A DNA stretch of 31,208 nt. Origin: Deinococcus sp. GTDB lineage: Bacteria > Deinococcota > Deinococci > Deinococcales > Deinococcaceae. The stretch is from NCBI RefSeq assembly GCF_030523985.1, contig NZ_JAUNHK010000023.1, positions 1 to 31,208 on the forward strand, given 5' to 3'. Position 1 is the stretch's first letter. Each line of letters starts with the position of its first letter. The position numbers were made by a program, and so were the translations under genes. The notes under the pieces are model-generated. The model had not been told where the DNA came from and did no database searches. It saw only the letters and a list, made by a program, of their open reading frames with translations. Below are positions 9,225 through 17,282 of this stretch, in pieces.

Positions 9225-9332
9225 CAGAGAGGGGCAAGGCAGATGGCGAAGGGCTGATAGCTGATGGCCGATAGCCAGCCCAGGCCAAAGCTCAAGCCAG
9301 CCATCAGCCCTCTGCTCTCAGCCCTCTGCGAC
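9225..9332. repeat. Dispersed intergenic repeat (GATGGC/GCCATC type)
   Basis: Contains CAGATGGC, CTGATAGCTGATGGC, GCCATCAGCCCTCTG and CTCAGCCCTCTG words. A 9-bp perfect inverted repeat pairs 9260-9268 with 9300-9308. The same words recur at 12403, 25412, 27450 and 28550. It sits between the kinase and protease genes. Confidence 0.6.
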
Positions 9333-11012
9333 TTACGGCACGTCCTCCTCGTCCAGCAGCGGCACGTCGCCCACCGGAAGCTGAACGTGGGCCACCGTAC
9401 CGCGCCCGACTTCGCTTTCCAGCCAGATGCGCCCGCTGTGGGCGTCCACGATGCCTTTGGCGATGCTCAGGCCCAGGCCCGCGCCGCCCTGGTCGCGGCT
9501 GCGGCTGTCTTCGACGCGGTAGAAGCGGTCGAACAGTTTCGCCAGATGCTCGGGCGGGATGCCGGGGCCGTCGTCGCGCACGCTCAGGCGCACCTCGCGC
9601 CCGTCTTCCTGGGCGCTGCTTTCCAGGGTCACGGTTTTGGCCCCGGCCTTGAGCGCGTTGCCGATCAGGTTGATGACCACTTGTTTCAATCTGTCCGGAT
9701 CGCCCTCGAAGGGAATATCGGGACCACTCACCCGCAGTTCCGAGTCCTGACCGCTCGCCAGCGGCGCGAGTTCGCGGGCCACTTCATCCAGAAACAGCCG
9801 CGAGAAAATCGGCGCGAGGTTCAGGGCCAGCGCCCCACTGTCGGAGCGGGCGAGTTGCAGCAGGCTGGTGATCAGGTTGGTCAGGCGCTCGGACTCGGAG
9901 CGGATGATGTTGAGGCTCTCGCGCTCCTGCCCGCCGGGGTTGGTGCGGCGCAGCAGGTAACTGGCGTGCCCGCTGATGGCGGTGACGGGGGTTCTCAGTT
10001 CGTGGCTGGCGTCACTGGTAAAGCGGCGCTGCGCCTCGAAACTCGCTTCCAGGCGGCCCAGCATGGCGTTGAGCGAGCGGGCCAGCGCCTGCACCTCGTC
10101 GCCCGTGTCCGGCTCGGGCACGCGCTCGGTGAGGGTCTGACCGCCGATGCCTTCTGCCGCCTGCCGCACCTGTCGCAGGGGCCGCAGCGCCCGGCCCGCC
10201 AGCCCGTGGGCTAGGCCGCCCGCCAGCAGCGCCCCGATCAGCATGACGGTGGCGAAGGTGCTCCGCAGGCGACGCAGCGTGTCCTCGATGCCCGCCATGC
10301 TGCGCCCGACGTAAGTGATGGACAGCACCGGGGGCGGCAACAGTTCCAGCGTGACCTGCCCGCCCCCCAGCGAGGCCAGCGGCTTGGGCGCGTACTGCAC
10401 CGGCCCCAGCGTGACCAGAATCCGGTGCGGCAGCAGGTTGTCGCTGTACACCTCACGAATATTACGGTGAATGACGATGCGGCTCTCGGGCGACTCGATC
10501 AGGGCCAGCAGTTCCTCGTCGGTGAGGGTCAGCGGCGTGGCACTGTTCAGGCCCGTGACCGGATAGCGGTACATGTTCTGCTGCGCGCGCACGACGGACA
10601 GTTCGCGCTTTTGCTCGGCAGGGGACTTGCTCTGGGCAATAGCCGCTGTCAGGGCGGGCTGCTCTACGAAAGGCAGCTTTTCAATCTGAATGACATCGTT
10701 GGAAAAGATGGTGCGCGCACGCGGCAGTACGCCTTCCTCATCACGCTCCAGGTCGGTGGCGGGCGAGTCGAGGGCGAGTTGGCCCACCAGTTCGGTAAAC
10801 AGGCCGTGCGAGGCCCACAGCGATTCGTCCAGTCCCTTGGTCAGGCTGCTGCGCATCAGCACCAGCGCCGCGCCGTAGACCGAGGTCAGCAAAATCGCCA
10901 GCAGGGTCGCGTACAGCAGGGTCAGGCGCAGTTGCAGCGAGGGCGACCAGGGCCGCCGGGGCCGGGGCGGCGTGTCCTGGGCGGGCGCGGAGGAAGTCAC
11001 ACCGGGGGTCAC
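9333..11012 (-). CDS. Two-component sensor histidine kinase
   Basis: A 559-residue transmembrane kinase: transmembrane helix 1 at about 26-54, an extracytoplasmic sensor domain of about 195 residues, helix 2 at about 251-271, HAMP (271-324), the phosphoacceptor H337 in SHELRTP, and an ATPase domain with N452, DDGPG (about 480-484) and GAGLGL (510-515). The start is taken as GTG at 11012 because TAAACT (11020-11025) lies 7 bases upstream; the longer in-frame ATG at 11105 would run through this promoter and into the regulator's promoter. It diverges from an OmpR-type regulator that is its likely partner. The sensed signal is unknown. Confidence 0.93.
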   Translation of the reverse strand: MTPGVTSSAPAQDTPPRPRRPWSPSLQLRLTLLYATLLAILLTSVYGAALVLMRSSLTKGLDESLWASHGLFTELVGQLALDSPATDLERDEEGVLPRARTIFSNDVIQIEKLPFVEQPALTAAIAQSKSPAEQKRELSVVRAQQNMYRYPVTGLNSATPLTLTDEELLALIESPESRIVIHRNIREVYSDNLLPHRILVTLGPVQYAPKPLASLGGGQVTLELLPPPVLSITYVGRSMAGIEDTLRRLRSTFATVMLIGALLAGGLAHGLAGRALRPLRQVRQAAEGIGGQTLTERVPEPDTGDEVQALARSLNAMLGRLEASFEAQRRFTSDASHELRTPVTAISGHASYLLRRTNPGGQERESLNIIRSESERLTNLITSLLQLARSDSGALALNLAPIFSRLFLDEVARELAPLASGQDSELRVSGPDIPFEGDPDRLKQVVINLIGNALKAGAKTVTLESSAQEDGREVRLSVRDDGPGIPPEHLAKLFDRFYRVEDSRSRDQGGAGLGLSIAKGIVDAHSGRIWLESEVGRGTVAHVQLPVGDVPLLDEEDVP

Positions 11013-11019
11013 GCCGGGC

Positions 11020-11025
11020 AGTTTA
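11020..11025 (-). promoter_or_regulatory. -10 box of the sensor kinase gene (leaderless)
   Basis: TAAACT on the minus strand, 7 bases before the GTG at 11012. This box decides the start codon. Confidence 0.6.
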
Positions 11026-11048
11026 GCGGTGAGACGCAAACGACAGGC

Positions 11049-11105
11049 TGTTTGTGATGAATAAACATTAAGTGCCGTCCGTCGTCTTCTCATGAGAACG
11101 CTCAT
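11049..11105. promoter_or_regulatory. Candidate operators in the divergent kinase/regulator promoter region
   Basis: Two inverted repeats lie between the divergent -10 boxes: TGTTT (11049-11053) with AAACA (11063-11067), and ATGAG (11092-11096) with CTCAT (11101-11105), the latter ending immediately before the regulator's -10 box. The region is AT-rich compared with its surroundings. Binding by the neighbouring response regulator (autoregulation) is inferred. Confidence 0.4.
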
Positions 11106-11111
11106 TACACT
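11106..11111 (+). promoter_or_regulatory. -10 box of the response regulator gene (leaderless)
   Basis: TACACT, 6 bases before the ATG at 11118; no Shine-Dalgarno in the gap. Confidence 0.6.
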
Positions 11112-11117
11112 GCGGGT

Positions 11118-11795
11118 ATGGAACGCAAGCCGCTCGTCCTCGTCATTGAAGACGAGAAAGATATCGCCCGCTTTATAGAGCTAGAACTCGCTGCCGAGGG
11201 CTACGCCACCGAAGTCGCCTTTGACGGCGTCACTGGCTTGTCGAAATTCCGCGAAGTCAACCCCGATCTGGTCATCCTCGACCTGATGCTGCCCGTCCTC
11301 GACGGCCTCGAAGTCGCCCGCCGCATTCGCAAGACCAGCAACACCCCCATCATCATCCTGACCGCCAAAGACGGCATTCAGGACAAGGTGGAGGGCCTGG
11401 ATTCGGGGGCCGACGATTATCTCATCAAGCCCTTTTCCATCGAAGAACTGCTGGCCCGCGTCCGCGCCCACCTGCGCCGCGTCAACCCCGCCGTCACGGG
11501 CGAAGTGCGCGTGGCTGACCTGGTCATGAACCTCGACGGGCGCGAGATTTTCCGGGGAGGCCGCCGCGTCGAACTGTCGGCCAAGGAATTCGAACTGCTC
11601 GAACTGCTGGCCCGCAACCCCGGCAAGGTCTTTTCACGCTTTGAAATCGAGGAAAAGGTCTGGCCCGAGTACACGGGCGGCAGCAACGTGGTGGACGTGT
11701 ACATCGGCTACCTGCGCCGCAAGCTGGAAGAAGGTGGAGAACGCCGCCTGATTCACACCGTGCGCGGCGTGGGCTACGTGCTGCGCGAAGAGTGA
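11118..11795 (+). CDS. OmpR/PhoB-family response regulator
   Basis: A 225-residue DNA-binding regulator. The receiver domain (1-120) has the acidic pair E11/D12, phosphoacceptor D55 in LVILDLMLP, T82 and K104 in LIKPF. The C-terminal winged helix (about 130-222) contains the LSAKEFELLELLARNPGKVF transactivation/recognition pattern and VDVYIGYLRRKLE recognition helix typical of OmpR/PhoB proteins. It diverges from a sensor kinase gene and the two probably form one system; close promoter-proximal palindromes suggest autoregulation. The targets are unknown, with the nearby HtrA-like protease as a reasonable candidate. Confidence 0.95.
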   Translation: MERKPLVLVIEDEKDIARFIELELAAEGYATEVAFDGVTGLSKFREVNPDLVILDLMLPVLDGLEVARRIRKTSNTPIIILTAKDGIQDKVEGLDSGADDYLIKPFSIEELLARVRAHLRRVNPAVTGEVRVADLVMNLDGREIFRGGRRVELSAKEFELLELLARNPGKVFSRFEIEEKVWPEYTGGSNVVDVYIGYLRRKLEEGGERRLIHTVRGVGYVLREE

Positions 11796-11817
11796 ACGCA
11801 AGTCAAGGCACTGAAAG

Positions 11818-11848
11818 AAATCCCCTTCCAGGACTCGGAAGGGGATTT
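11818..11848. terminator. Bidirectional terminator between the regulator gene and argR
   Basis: Perfect 12-bp stem (11818-11829 with 11837-11848), 7-base loop. It lies between convergent genes; the T tracts on either side are short (CCTTTG in plus, CTTTC in minus). Confidence 0.8.
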
Positions 11849-11871
11849 CCTTTGCCATCCGCCTCTAGCCT

Positions 11872-12345
11872 CTACCCCAGCATCAGCGAATTGAACTCTT
11901 CCATCAGGCTTTCGCCTTCCTGGGTGGTGCGGGCAATGACCAGAATGGTGTCCTCGCCTGCCAGCGTCCCCACGATGTCGTCGCGTTTCCAGCGGTCGAG
12001 CAGCAGCGCCACGCCCGAAGCGTGCCCGTCGGCGGTGCGGATGACCAGAATATTTTCGCCCCGGTCCACGTCCTGCACGAAGCTCTGGAACAGGCGCGAA
12101 AGCTGCTCCTCGATGTCCGAGTCGCCCCCGTACTGCGCCAGGGCGTAGCGGTGGCGGCCCTTGCCGATAGGCACGCGTACCAGCCGCAATTCGTTGATGT
12201 CGCGGCTCACGGTGGCCTGCGTGACTTGTACTCCTTCTTTTGCCAACAGCTTGACGAGTTCGGCCTGGGTCGAAACACTCTCGCGCAAAATGATGTCCTG
12301 AATTCTTTTTTGTCTTTGTTCCTTGCCGATTTCCTTGCCAAGCAT
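11872..12345 (-). CDS. argR: Arginine repressor ArgR
   Basis: Arginine-responsive hexameric repressor of arginine biosynthesis genes. The 157-residue protein has an N-terminal winged helix with ATVSRDINEL (44-53) as the recognition motif, a hinge around 72-80, and a C-terminal oligomerisation and arginine-binding domain with GTLAGEDT (126-133). Length is normal. ATG at 12345 was chosen because TAGAAT lies exactly 7 bases upstream and a TTGCAC -35 box 17 bases further; the in-frame ATG at 12363 would precede the -10 box. No arginine biosynthesis genes are in the window, so its targets are elsewhere. Confidence 0.95.
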   Translation of the reverse strand: MLGKEIGKEQRQKRIQDIILRESVSTQAELVKLLAKEGVQVTQATVSRDINELRLVRVPIGKGRHRYALAQYGGDSDIEEQLSRLFQSFVQDVDRGENILVIRTADGHASGVALLLDRWKRDDIVGTLAGEDTILVIARTTQEGESLMEEFNSLMLG

Positions 12346-12381
12346 TCTGAATATTCTATGCATATACAGGGTGGAGTGCAA
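12346..12381 (-). promoter_or_regulatory. argR promoter with candidate ARG-box-like operator
   Basis: On the minus strand: -35 TTGCAC (12376-12381), 17-base spacer, -10 TAGAAT (12353-12358), 7 bases, ATG. The plus strand reads TGAATATTCTATGCATA across the -10 box, an AT-rich island resembling TGAAT/ATTCA ARG half sites. Autoregulation by ArgR is inferred. Confidence 0.6.
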
Positions 12382-12394
12382 AGGGCAGGACGGG

Positions 12395-12540
12395 GCTGAA
12401 GGCAGATGGCGGATGGCAAAAGAAGTTCCCCTCCCGAATCGTGGAAGGGGAACTTTTTCTTCTCTCGACCCTCCACCCTTGCGGGGGAGGGCGTTGCGAA
12501 GCAACGGGAGGGGGGGCGTCCAGACCAACTTTTTTCTGTC
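12395..12540. repeat. Composite intergenic repeat including a terminator for the efflux operon
   Basis: Contains CAGATGGCGGATGGC words (about 12401-12417) and two hairpins. One pairs 12423-12432 with 12446-12455 and is followed by T-rich sequence on both strands, so it can terminate the minus-strand efflux operon before it reaches argR. The other pairs 12492-12497 with 12501-12506 within a purine-rich GGGAGGG context. Confidence 0.6.
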
Positions 12541-12547
12541 AAATGCT

Positions 12548-15500
12548 CTAGGCGACTTGACCCGTTCCTGTCACCAGTGCGGGACGTGCCATTCGCTTCT
12601 TCTCGAAGTGCCAGAACACGCTCGGCACCACGTAGAAGGTCAGCAGGGTGCTGGTAATCACGCCGCCCAGAATCACGATGCCCAGACCCCGGCGGAATTC
12701 GGCGCCCTCGCCCTGGCCCAGAATCAGCGGAATCGAGATGACCAGCACGGTCAGCGTGGTCATCAGGATGGGCCGGAAGCGCAGTTCGGCGGCTTCGAGG
12801 AGGGCTTCGCGCAGCGGCAGGGTGCGGGCGCGTTCGGTCACGAATTCGAGGTACAGAATCGAGTTCTTGGTGGACAGGCCCAGCAAAATCACCATGCCCA
12901 GCACCGTAATCACGTCCAGGTTGACCCCGAAGAAATTCAGCGTCCACAGCGCCCCCACAATCGCCAGTGGAATGGGCAGCAGCAGGTAGATGGGGTAGCG
13001 GAAGGAGTTGAACTGGCTGCCCAGCACGAGGTAAGTGAGCAGCACGGCGGCGAGCATCAGGATGGGGCCGTAGAAGATCAGGTCACCCGTCAGGCCCGCG
13101 CTGCCGAAGGAGTTGGCATTGCCGAGCGTGACGCCATTTTCCAGCACGCCCGCTTTCGTCAGACGTTCCTCGATGGTCTTCTGGTACGCAAAGGGATTGG
13201 GGCCGCCTGCCACCAGATTGATGTCGAGGGTGGCGGTGTACGCCTTGTTGAAGCGCCGCAAGGTCGCCGGAGCCTGCGCGACCTCGAAGCGGCCCAGGCT
13301 GGAGAGAGGCACGTTGGCACTCAGCGCCGGGGCGTACAGCGTTTGCGAGAGCAGGCTCTGCTCGCCCGACACCAGCGAGGGGTCGAGCCGCACCACGATG
13401 TCCACGCTGCGGTCACCGTCGCGCACCTGCCCCGCCACCGTGCCGTCGTTGTAGGTACGCAGGGCCTGCGCCACGTCGCTCACGCTCAGGCCGGTGCCGC
13501 TCAGCCGCAGCGGGTCGGGCACGAAGGTGCGTTCCTGGCGGGTTTCGGACAGGCTGCTCTTGACCGAGCGGAGGTTGGAGTCCTGCGTCAGCAGGCGCAT
13601 GACGGCGCGGTTGCGTTCCTCCAGCAGCGTCTGGTTGGGCGCGGTAAGGGCCAGCGAGATGTCGGCGCTTCCGCCGGGGCCAGTCTGCTGGCTGCCGACC
13701 ACCAGTTCGGTGCCGGGGAACTGGGCCACCAGCGGCTGCAACTGGCGGCGGTAGCGCTCGGTCAGGTCATCTATGCCAGGGCGCTCTTCGCGGGGAATCA
13801 GCGTCAGCGTCAGGTCGGAGGTGTTGGCGTTCGCGCCGCCGAGTTGCCCGCCGCTGCCCGAAGCCGTTTGCACCAGCTTGATTTCGGGCTGCGCCAGCAG
13901 TTTGTCTTCTATCTGGCGGGTCAGGTCGTCGGTGACGGAGAGCGGCGTGCCGACAGGCAGGGTCAGGCCCACCGTCATGATGCCGCTGTCGCTCTTGGGG
14001 GTGAACGCAAAGCCCACGCCACGCAGCGCCAGCGGCGCACTCAGCAGGAACAGGCCCGCGACCAGCATGACCACGCCGGGCCGCCGCAGGGCCGAGGCCA
14101 GCGAACGGGCATAGGCCCGCGCCGCCCGGTTCACGCCGCCCAGGGTCAGCCCGTGCAGCGTGTCGGTCAGGGCTTCGAGGGTGGCGTACAGCACCGCAAT
14201 CACGTAGCGCACGGCGGTCAGCAGCACAGGCGCGAGGACGATGCACAGCAGACCCGCCGCGATGGGAGGCAGTCCCGCACCCTTCAGGCCGAAGTAGGCC
14301 GCCGCTCCCGCCAGCGCCAGTCCGACCAGTCCCCAGAACGTCCGCACGCCGCGCAGGGTGCTCTGCCACACTTGCGGCAGCGAACGCAGCAGCGCGGGCA
14401 GGCTGGCCCAGGTGACGCGCTGCGGCTCGTTGGTGTACGCCATCCGCACCGTCAGGAACAGCAGACTTTCCAGCCAACTCAGGACGATGGCGGCGGCGAT
14501 GCCCAGCCCGAACTGGCTGAAGAACTGCCCCAGGATGCCAGGCATGAAGCTGAGCGGCAGCAGCACCGCCAGCAGCGCAAAACTGGCGGCAGTAACGGCG
14601 GAAAAGACTTCCGAACCGCCGAGCAGCACGCTTCTGAGCGGTGAGTAGCCCAGGTCGCGGTAGCGCTGCACGTTTTCAGCGACCACAATCGAGTCGTCCA
14701 CCACGATGCCAATCGCCACGATGATGGCGAGCAGCGAAATGATGTTGAAGGTGAAGCCGAGCACGCCAAAGAGCAGCGGCGCGGCACTGATGGAAATAGG
14801 AATGGCGAGAATGACCGCGAAAACGGTATTCAGCCGTCCCAGGAACAGCAGGCAGATGAGGCCCACCGCCAGCACCGCCAGCAGGAATTCCTTGAAGGTG
14901 TCCTTGACGGTGGCGCGGGTGGTCGTCGTCGTGTCGCTGGCGAGCGTGAGCTTGTACCCCGCCGGAAGCGGCTGGGTCTGCATCGCGGCCCGCACGTTGT
15001 CGGTGACGGCCACCGAGTTGCTGCCGCTGGCCTTGCGGACATTGAGCAGCACGGCGCTTTGACCGTTGACGCGGGCGTAGCTGTTGGCGTTGGCACTGGC
15101 ATCGCGCACCGTCGCCACGTCGCCCACGCGCAGGCCCGTCGCCGGGTCAACCACGATGCGGCTCACGTCGGCGGCGCTGCGGGGGGTGTTGCGGGTGCTG
15201 TAGCTGGTGGTGGCCCCGCTCTGGTCGAGGGTTCCGGCAGGCAGGTCGAGGGCCGAAGCGCTGATGGCTCCGCTGACACGGGCGGGCGACAGGTCGAACC
15301 CCTGCAAGCGGGCTGGGTCGAGCAGCACCTGCACCTGCCGTTCCGGGCCACCGCTCACGTTCACGTCCGCTACGCCCTCCACCCGCTGCAGCCGGGGCAC
15401 CAGGGTGTCTTCGGCAAAGGTCGTCACCTCGCTGGGCCGCGCCGAGCCGCCGAGCAGCGCCAGCGTCAGAATCGGCTGGGCGTTGGGGTCGAATTTCTGC

Positions 15501-15958
15501 ACCACCGGGGCCTCGGCGCCGCCTGGTAGCGTGCCGCGAATGGCCGCCACCGCCTGCGACACCGAGTTGGCCGCCGAGTCGATGTCGGTGGAGTCGCTGA
15601 AGGTAATCACCACCGCCGACTGGTTGCTGACCGACGTGGTGTTGATGTCGGTGACGCCCGCCAATGTGCTGATGGCGTCCTCAACCTTGCGGCTCACCTC
15701 ACGGTCAACTTGGTCGGGGTTGGCGCCGGGGTAGGTCGTGCTGACCGCCAGCACCGGAACCTCGAAATTGGGCAGCAGTTCCACGCCCAGCCGGAAGGTG
15801 GACACCAGCCCCAGCAGCACGACCATCACGAAAATGCCGATGGAAAAGACGTAATTCTTGACGCTGAAGCGCACCAGCGGGTGAACGGCGGGTTCGGGCG
15901 TGCCGTCGGGCAGCGTGCCGCCGGACTTGAATTCGGCTTCGTCGAGGTGGGTACTCAT
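12548..15958 (-). CDS. RND-family efflux transporter (AcrB-type inner membrane pump)
   Basis: A 1136-residue proton-driven pump of the hydrophobe/amphiphile efflux type. It shows the two-fold repeat of the family: transmembrane helix 1 at about 34-54, a large porter domain to about 350, a bundle of helices from about 356 to 560, then the second half with the same plan, ending with helices before residue 1120. The proton-relay pair D421-D422 lies in GIVVDDSIVVAENV, the position of D407/D408 in AcrB. Length is slightly above the usual 1020-1050 because of N-terminal and central insertions (about 540-620). ATG at 15958 has AGGAG 7 bases upstream. It ends the four-gene efflux cluster. Substrates cannot be predicted. 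Confidence 0.95.
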   Translation of the reverse strand: MSTHLDEAEFKSGGTLPDGTPEPAVHPLVRFSVKNYVFSIGIFVMVVLLGLVSTFRLGVELLPNFEVPVLAVSTTYPGANPDQVDREVSRKVEDAISTLAGVTDINTTSVSNQSAVVITFSDSTDIDSAANSVSQAVAAIRGTLPGGAEAPVVQKFDPNAQPILTLALLGGSARPSEVTTFAEDTLVPRLQRVEGVADVNVSGGPERQVQVLLDPARLQGFDLSPARVSGAISASALDLPAGTLDQSGATTSYSTRNTPRSAADVSRIVVDPATGLRVGDVATVRDASANANSYARVNGQSAVLLNVRKASGSNSVAVTDNVRAAMQTQPLPAGYKLTLASDTTTTTRATVKDTFKEFLLAVLAVGLICLLFLGRLNTVFAVILAIPISISAAPLLFGVLGFTFNIISLLAIIVAIGIVVDDSIVVAENVQRYRDLGYSPLRSVLLGGSEVFSAVTAASFALLAVLLPLSFMPGILGQFFSQFGLGIAAAIVLSWLESLLFLTVRMAYTNEPQRVTWASLPALLRSLPQVWQSTLRGVRTFWGLVGLALAGAAAYFGLKGAGLPPIAAGLLCIVLAPVLLTAVRYVIAVLYATLEALTDTLHGLTLGGVNRAARAYARSLASALRRPGVVMLVAGLFLLSAPLALRGVGFAFTPKSDSGIMTVGLTLPVGTPLSVTDDLTRQIEDKLLAQPEIKLVQTASGSGGQLGGANANTSDLTLTLIPREERPGIDDLTERYRRQLQPLVAQFPGTELVVGSQQTGPGGSADISLALTAPNQTLLEERNRAVMRLLTQDSNLRSVKSSLSETRQERTFVPDPLRLSGTGLSVSDVAQALRTYNDGTVAGQVRDGDRSVDIVVRLDPSLVSGEQSLLSQTLYAPALSANVPLSSLGRFEVAQAPATLRRFNKAYTATLDINLVAGGPNPFAYQKTIEERLTKAGVLENGVTLGNANSFGSAGLTGDLIFYGPILMLAAVLLTYLVLGSQFNSFRYPIYLLLPIPLAIVGALWTLNFFGVNLDVITVLGMVILLGLSTKNSILYLEFVTERARTLPLREALLEAAELRFRPILMTTLTVLVISIPLILGQGEGAEFRRGLGIVILGGVITSTLLTFYVVPSVFWHFEKKRMARPALVTGTGQVA

Positions 15959-16052
15959 GGCTGCTCCTGCGGAGCGTCAGAGGTGGAGGGTGGAGAGTAG
16001 AGGGCAAAAAGCCATTCGCCATCGGCCAGCGGCCAGCGGCCTTCTCCCCCCC
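15959..16052. repeat. Short repeat-bearing gap inside the efflux cluster
   Basis: A 94-base gap between the adaptor and pump genes, with GGTGGAGGGTGGAGAG and GCCATTCGCCATCGGCCAGCGGCCAGCGGCC words of the same style as the dispersed repeats. No promoter recognised. Confidence 0.4.
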
Positions 16053-17279
16053 TCACTTCACCACCACCTTCGCCCCGTCCTGCACTCCGGCGGGCAGCGG
16101 GCTGATGACCGCGTCTCCGTCCTGAAGGCCCGACACGGCGAGCTGGTTGCCACTTTCGGCCACCACGTCCACGACCTGCCGCTGCGCCCGGCCTGACTCG
16201 GCGGTGTAGACGGCACTTTCGCCGCCCTCGACTTGCAGCGCCGCCGAAGGAATCAGCACGCCGTCGCCCAGTTTGGCGCGGTAGCTGGCGCGGGCGTTGG
16301 CCCCGACGGGCAAATCCTGACCGCCGTCTATGGTCGCAGTAATCGGCACCAAGCGGTTCTGTCCGGCGATGCCGGTGCTGTCTACCACGGTGGCGACATA
16401 GCTTTTGCCGCCATAGGTCAGGTTGAACTTGACGCCCTCGGTGAGTGTGGTGGCGTCGGCGGTGGGCACGCTCACGCGGGCGCGGAGCGAGGTCGGGTCA
16501 ACGAGGCGCACGACTGCCGTGCCCTGTGCGGCGAACTCGCCCACTTCGGTCAGGACTTCGGCGACGGTTCCGGCAAAGGGTGCGCGCACGGCGGTTCGGC
16601 GCAGGTTCTCCTCGGCCTGACGCACGGCGGCCTGGGCGCTTTGCAGTTGCACTTGCGAGAGCGGCACCGAGTTCTGGGCACTGCGTCCGTTCTGCTCCAG
16701 CGCGTTCTTGGCCTGTGCCAATTGCGACTGCGCCTGGGCCAGTTGCGAGCGGGCGGCTTGCAGGTCAGCCAAGCTGATGCCGCCCAGATCATAGAGGTTC
16801 TCGGCACTGGCGGCGTTTTGCTGGGCCTGGGCCAGGGCCGCCTGCGCCGAAGTGACGCTGGCCTCCAGCGCCCCCGTCGCCTGGGTCGTGCTTTGCTGCG
16901 TCTGCGAGAGGCTGACCTCGGCCTGGCGCAGTTGCAACTGGGCATTTTCCAGCGCCTGCTGCTGCCCGGTGTCGTCCAGCTTGACGAGCACCTCGCCCTT
17001 CGCCACGGCCTGTCCCTGGCTGACGGGAATGCTCTGCACCGTGCCGGAGGACTGGGTCGCCACCCGGCTGTCGCGCTCGGCCTCGATGGTGGCGCTGGCG
17101 CTGCGCTGCACGGTGAGGGTGCCGGACTTGGCGGTCACGGTCTTGACGCTGAGGGTGGTGGTCTTGGGCGGCGCGGCGTCGAGGTCGTTGGTTTTGGTGG
17201 CGGTCTTGGGCGAGCAACTGGCGAGCAGGAGGGCGCTCAGCAGTAGGCCCGCGACGGGAGCGGCCTTCTGTGGTCTCAC
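16053..17279 (-). CDS. Efflux periplasmic adaptor (membrane fusion) lipoprotein
   Basis: Adaptor linking the RND pump to the outer-membrane channel. The 408-residue protein has a lipoprotein signal with lipobox LLAS-C22, a biotinyl-lipoyl half motif (about 75-105), a long alpha-helical hairpin rich in Ala/Gln (about 108-215), the second lipoyl half VRAPFAGTVAEVLTEVGEF, then beta-barrel and membrane-proximal domains. The start is GTG at 17279, three bases after the stop of the upstream outer-membrane factor gene, with TAAGG close by. The lipid anchor at Cys22 is predicted from the motif. Confidence 0.92.
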   Translation of the reverse strand: MRPQKAAPVAGLLLSALLLASCSPKTATKTNDLDAAPPKTTTLSVKTVTAKSGTLTVQRSASATIEAERDSRVATQSSGTVQSIPVSQGQAVAKGEVLVKLDDTGQQQALENAQLQLRQAEVSLSQTQQSTTQATGALEASVTSAQAALAQAQQNAASAENLYDLGGISLADLQAARSQLAQAQSQLAQAKNALEQNGRSAQNSVPLSQVQLQSAQAAVRQAEENLRRTAVRAPFAGTVAEVLTEVGEFAAQGTAVVRLVDPTSLRARVSVPTADATTLTEGVKFNLTYGGKSYVATVVDSTGIAGQNRLVPITATIDGGQDLPVGANARASYRAKLGDGVLIPSAALQVEGGESAVYTAESGRAQRQVVDVVAESGNQLAVSGLQDGDAVISPLPAGVQDGAKVVVK

Positions 17280-17282
17280 GCC

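Noticed and set aside
12353..12363. argR start at ATG 12363
   Set aside because: That ATG would lie upstream of the -10 box and could not be in the transcript; ATG 12345 is correctly spaced.
12323..14644. A 773-codon open frame on the plus strand opposite the RND pump gene
   Set aside because: Gln/His/Arg-rich shadow composition typical of GC-rich antisense frames; the opposite frame is a clear RND transporter and this one also crosses the argR promoter.
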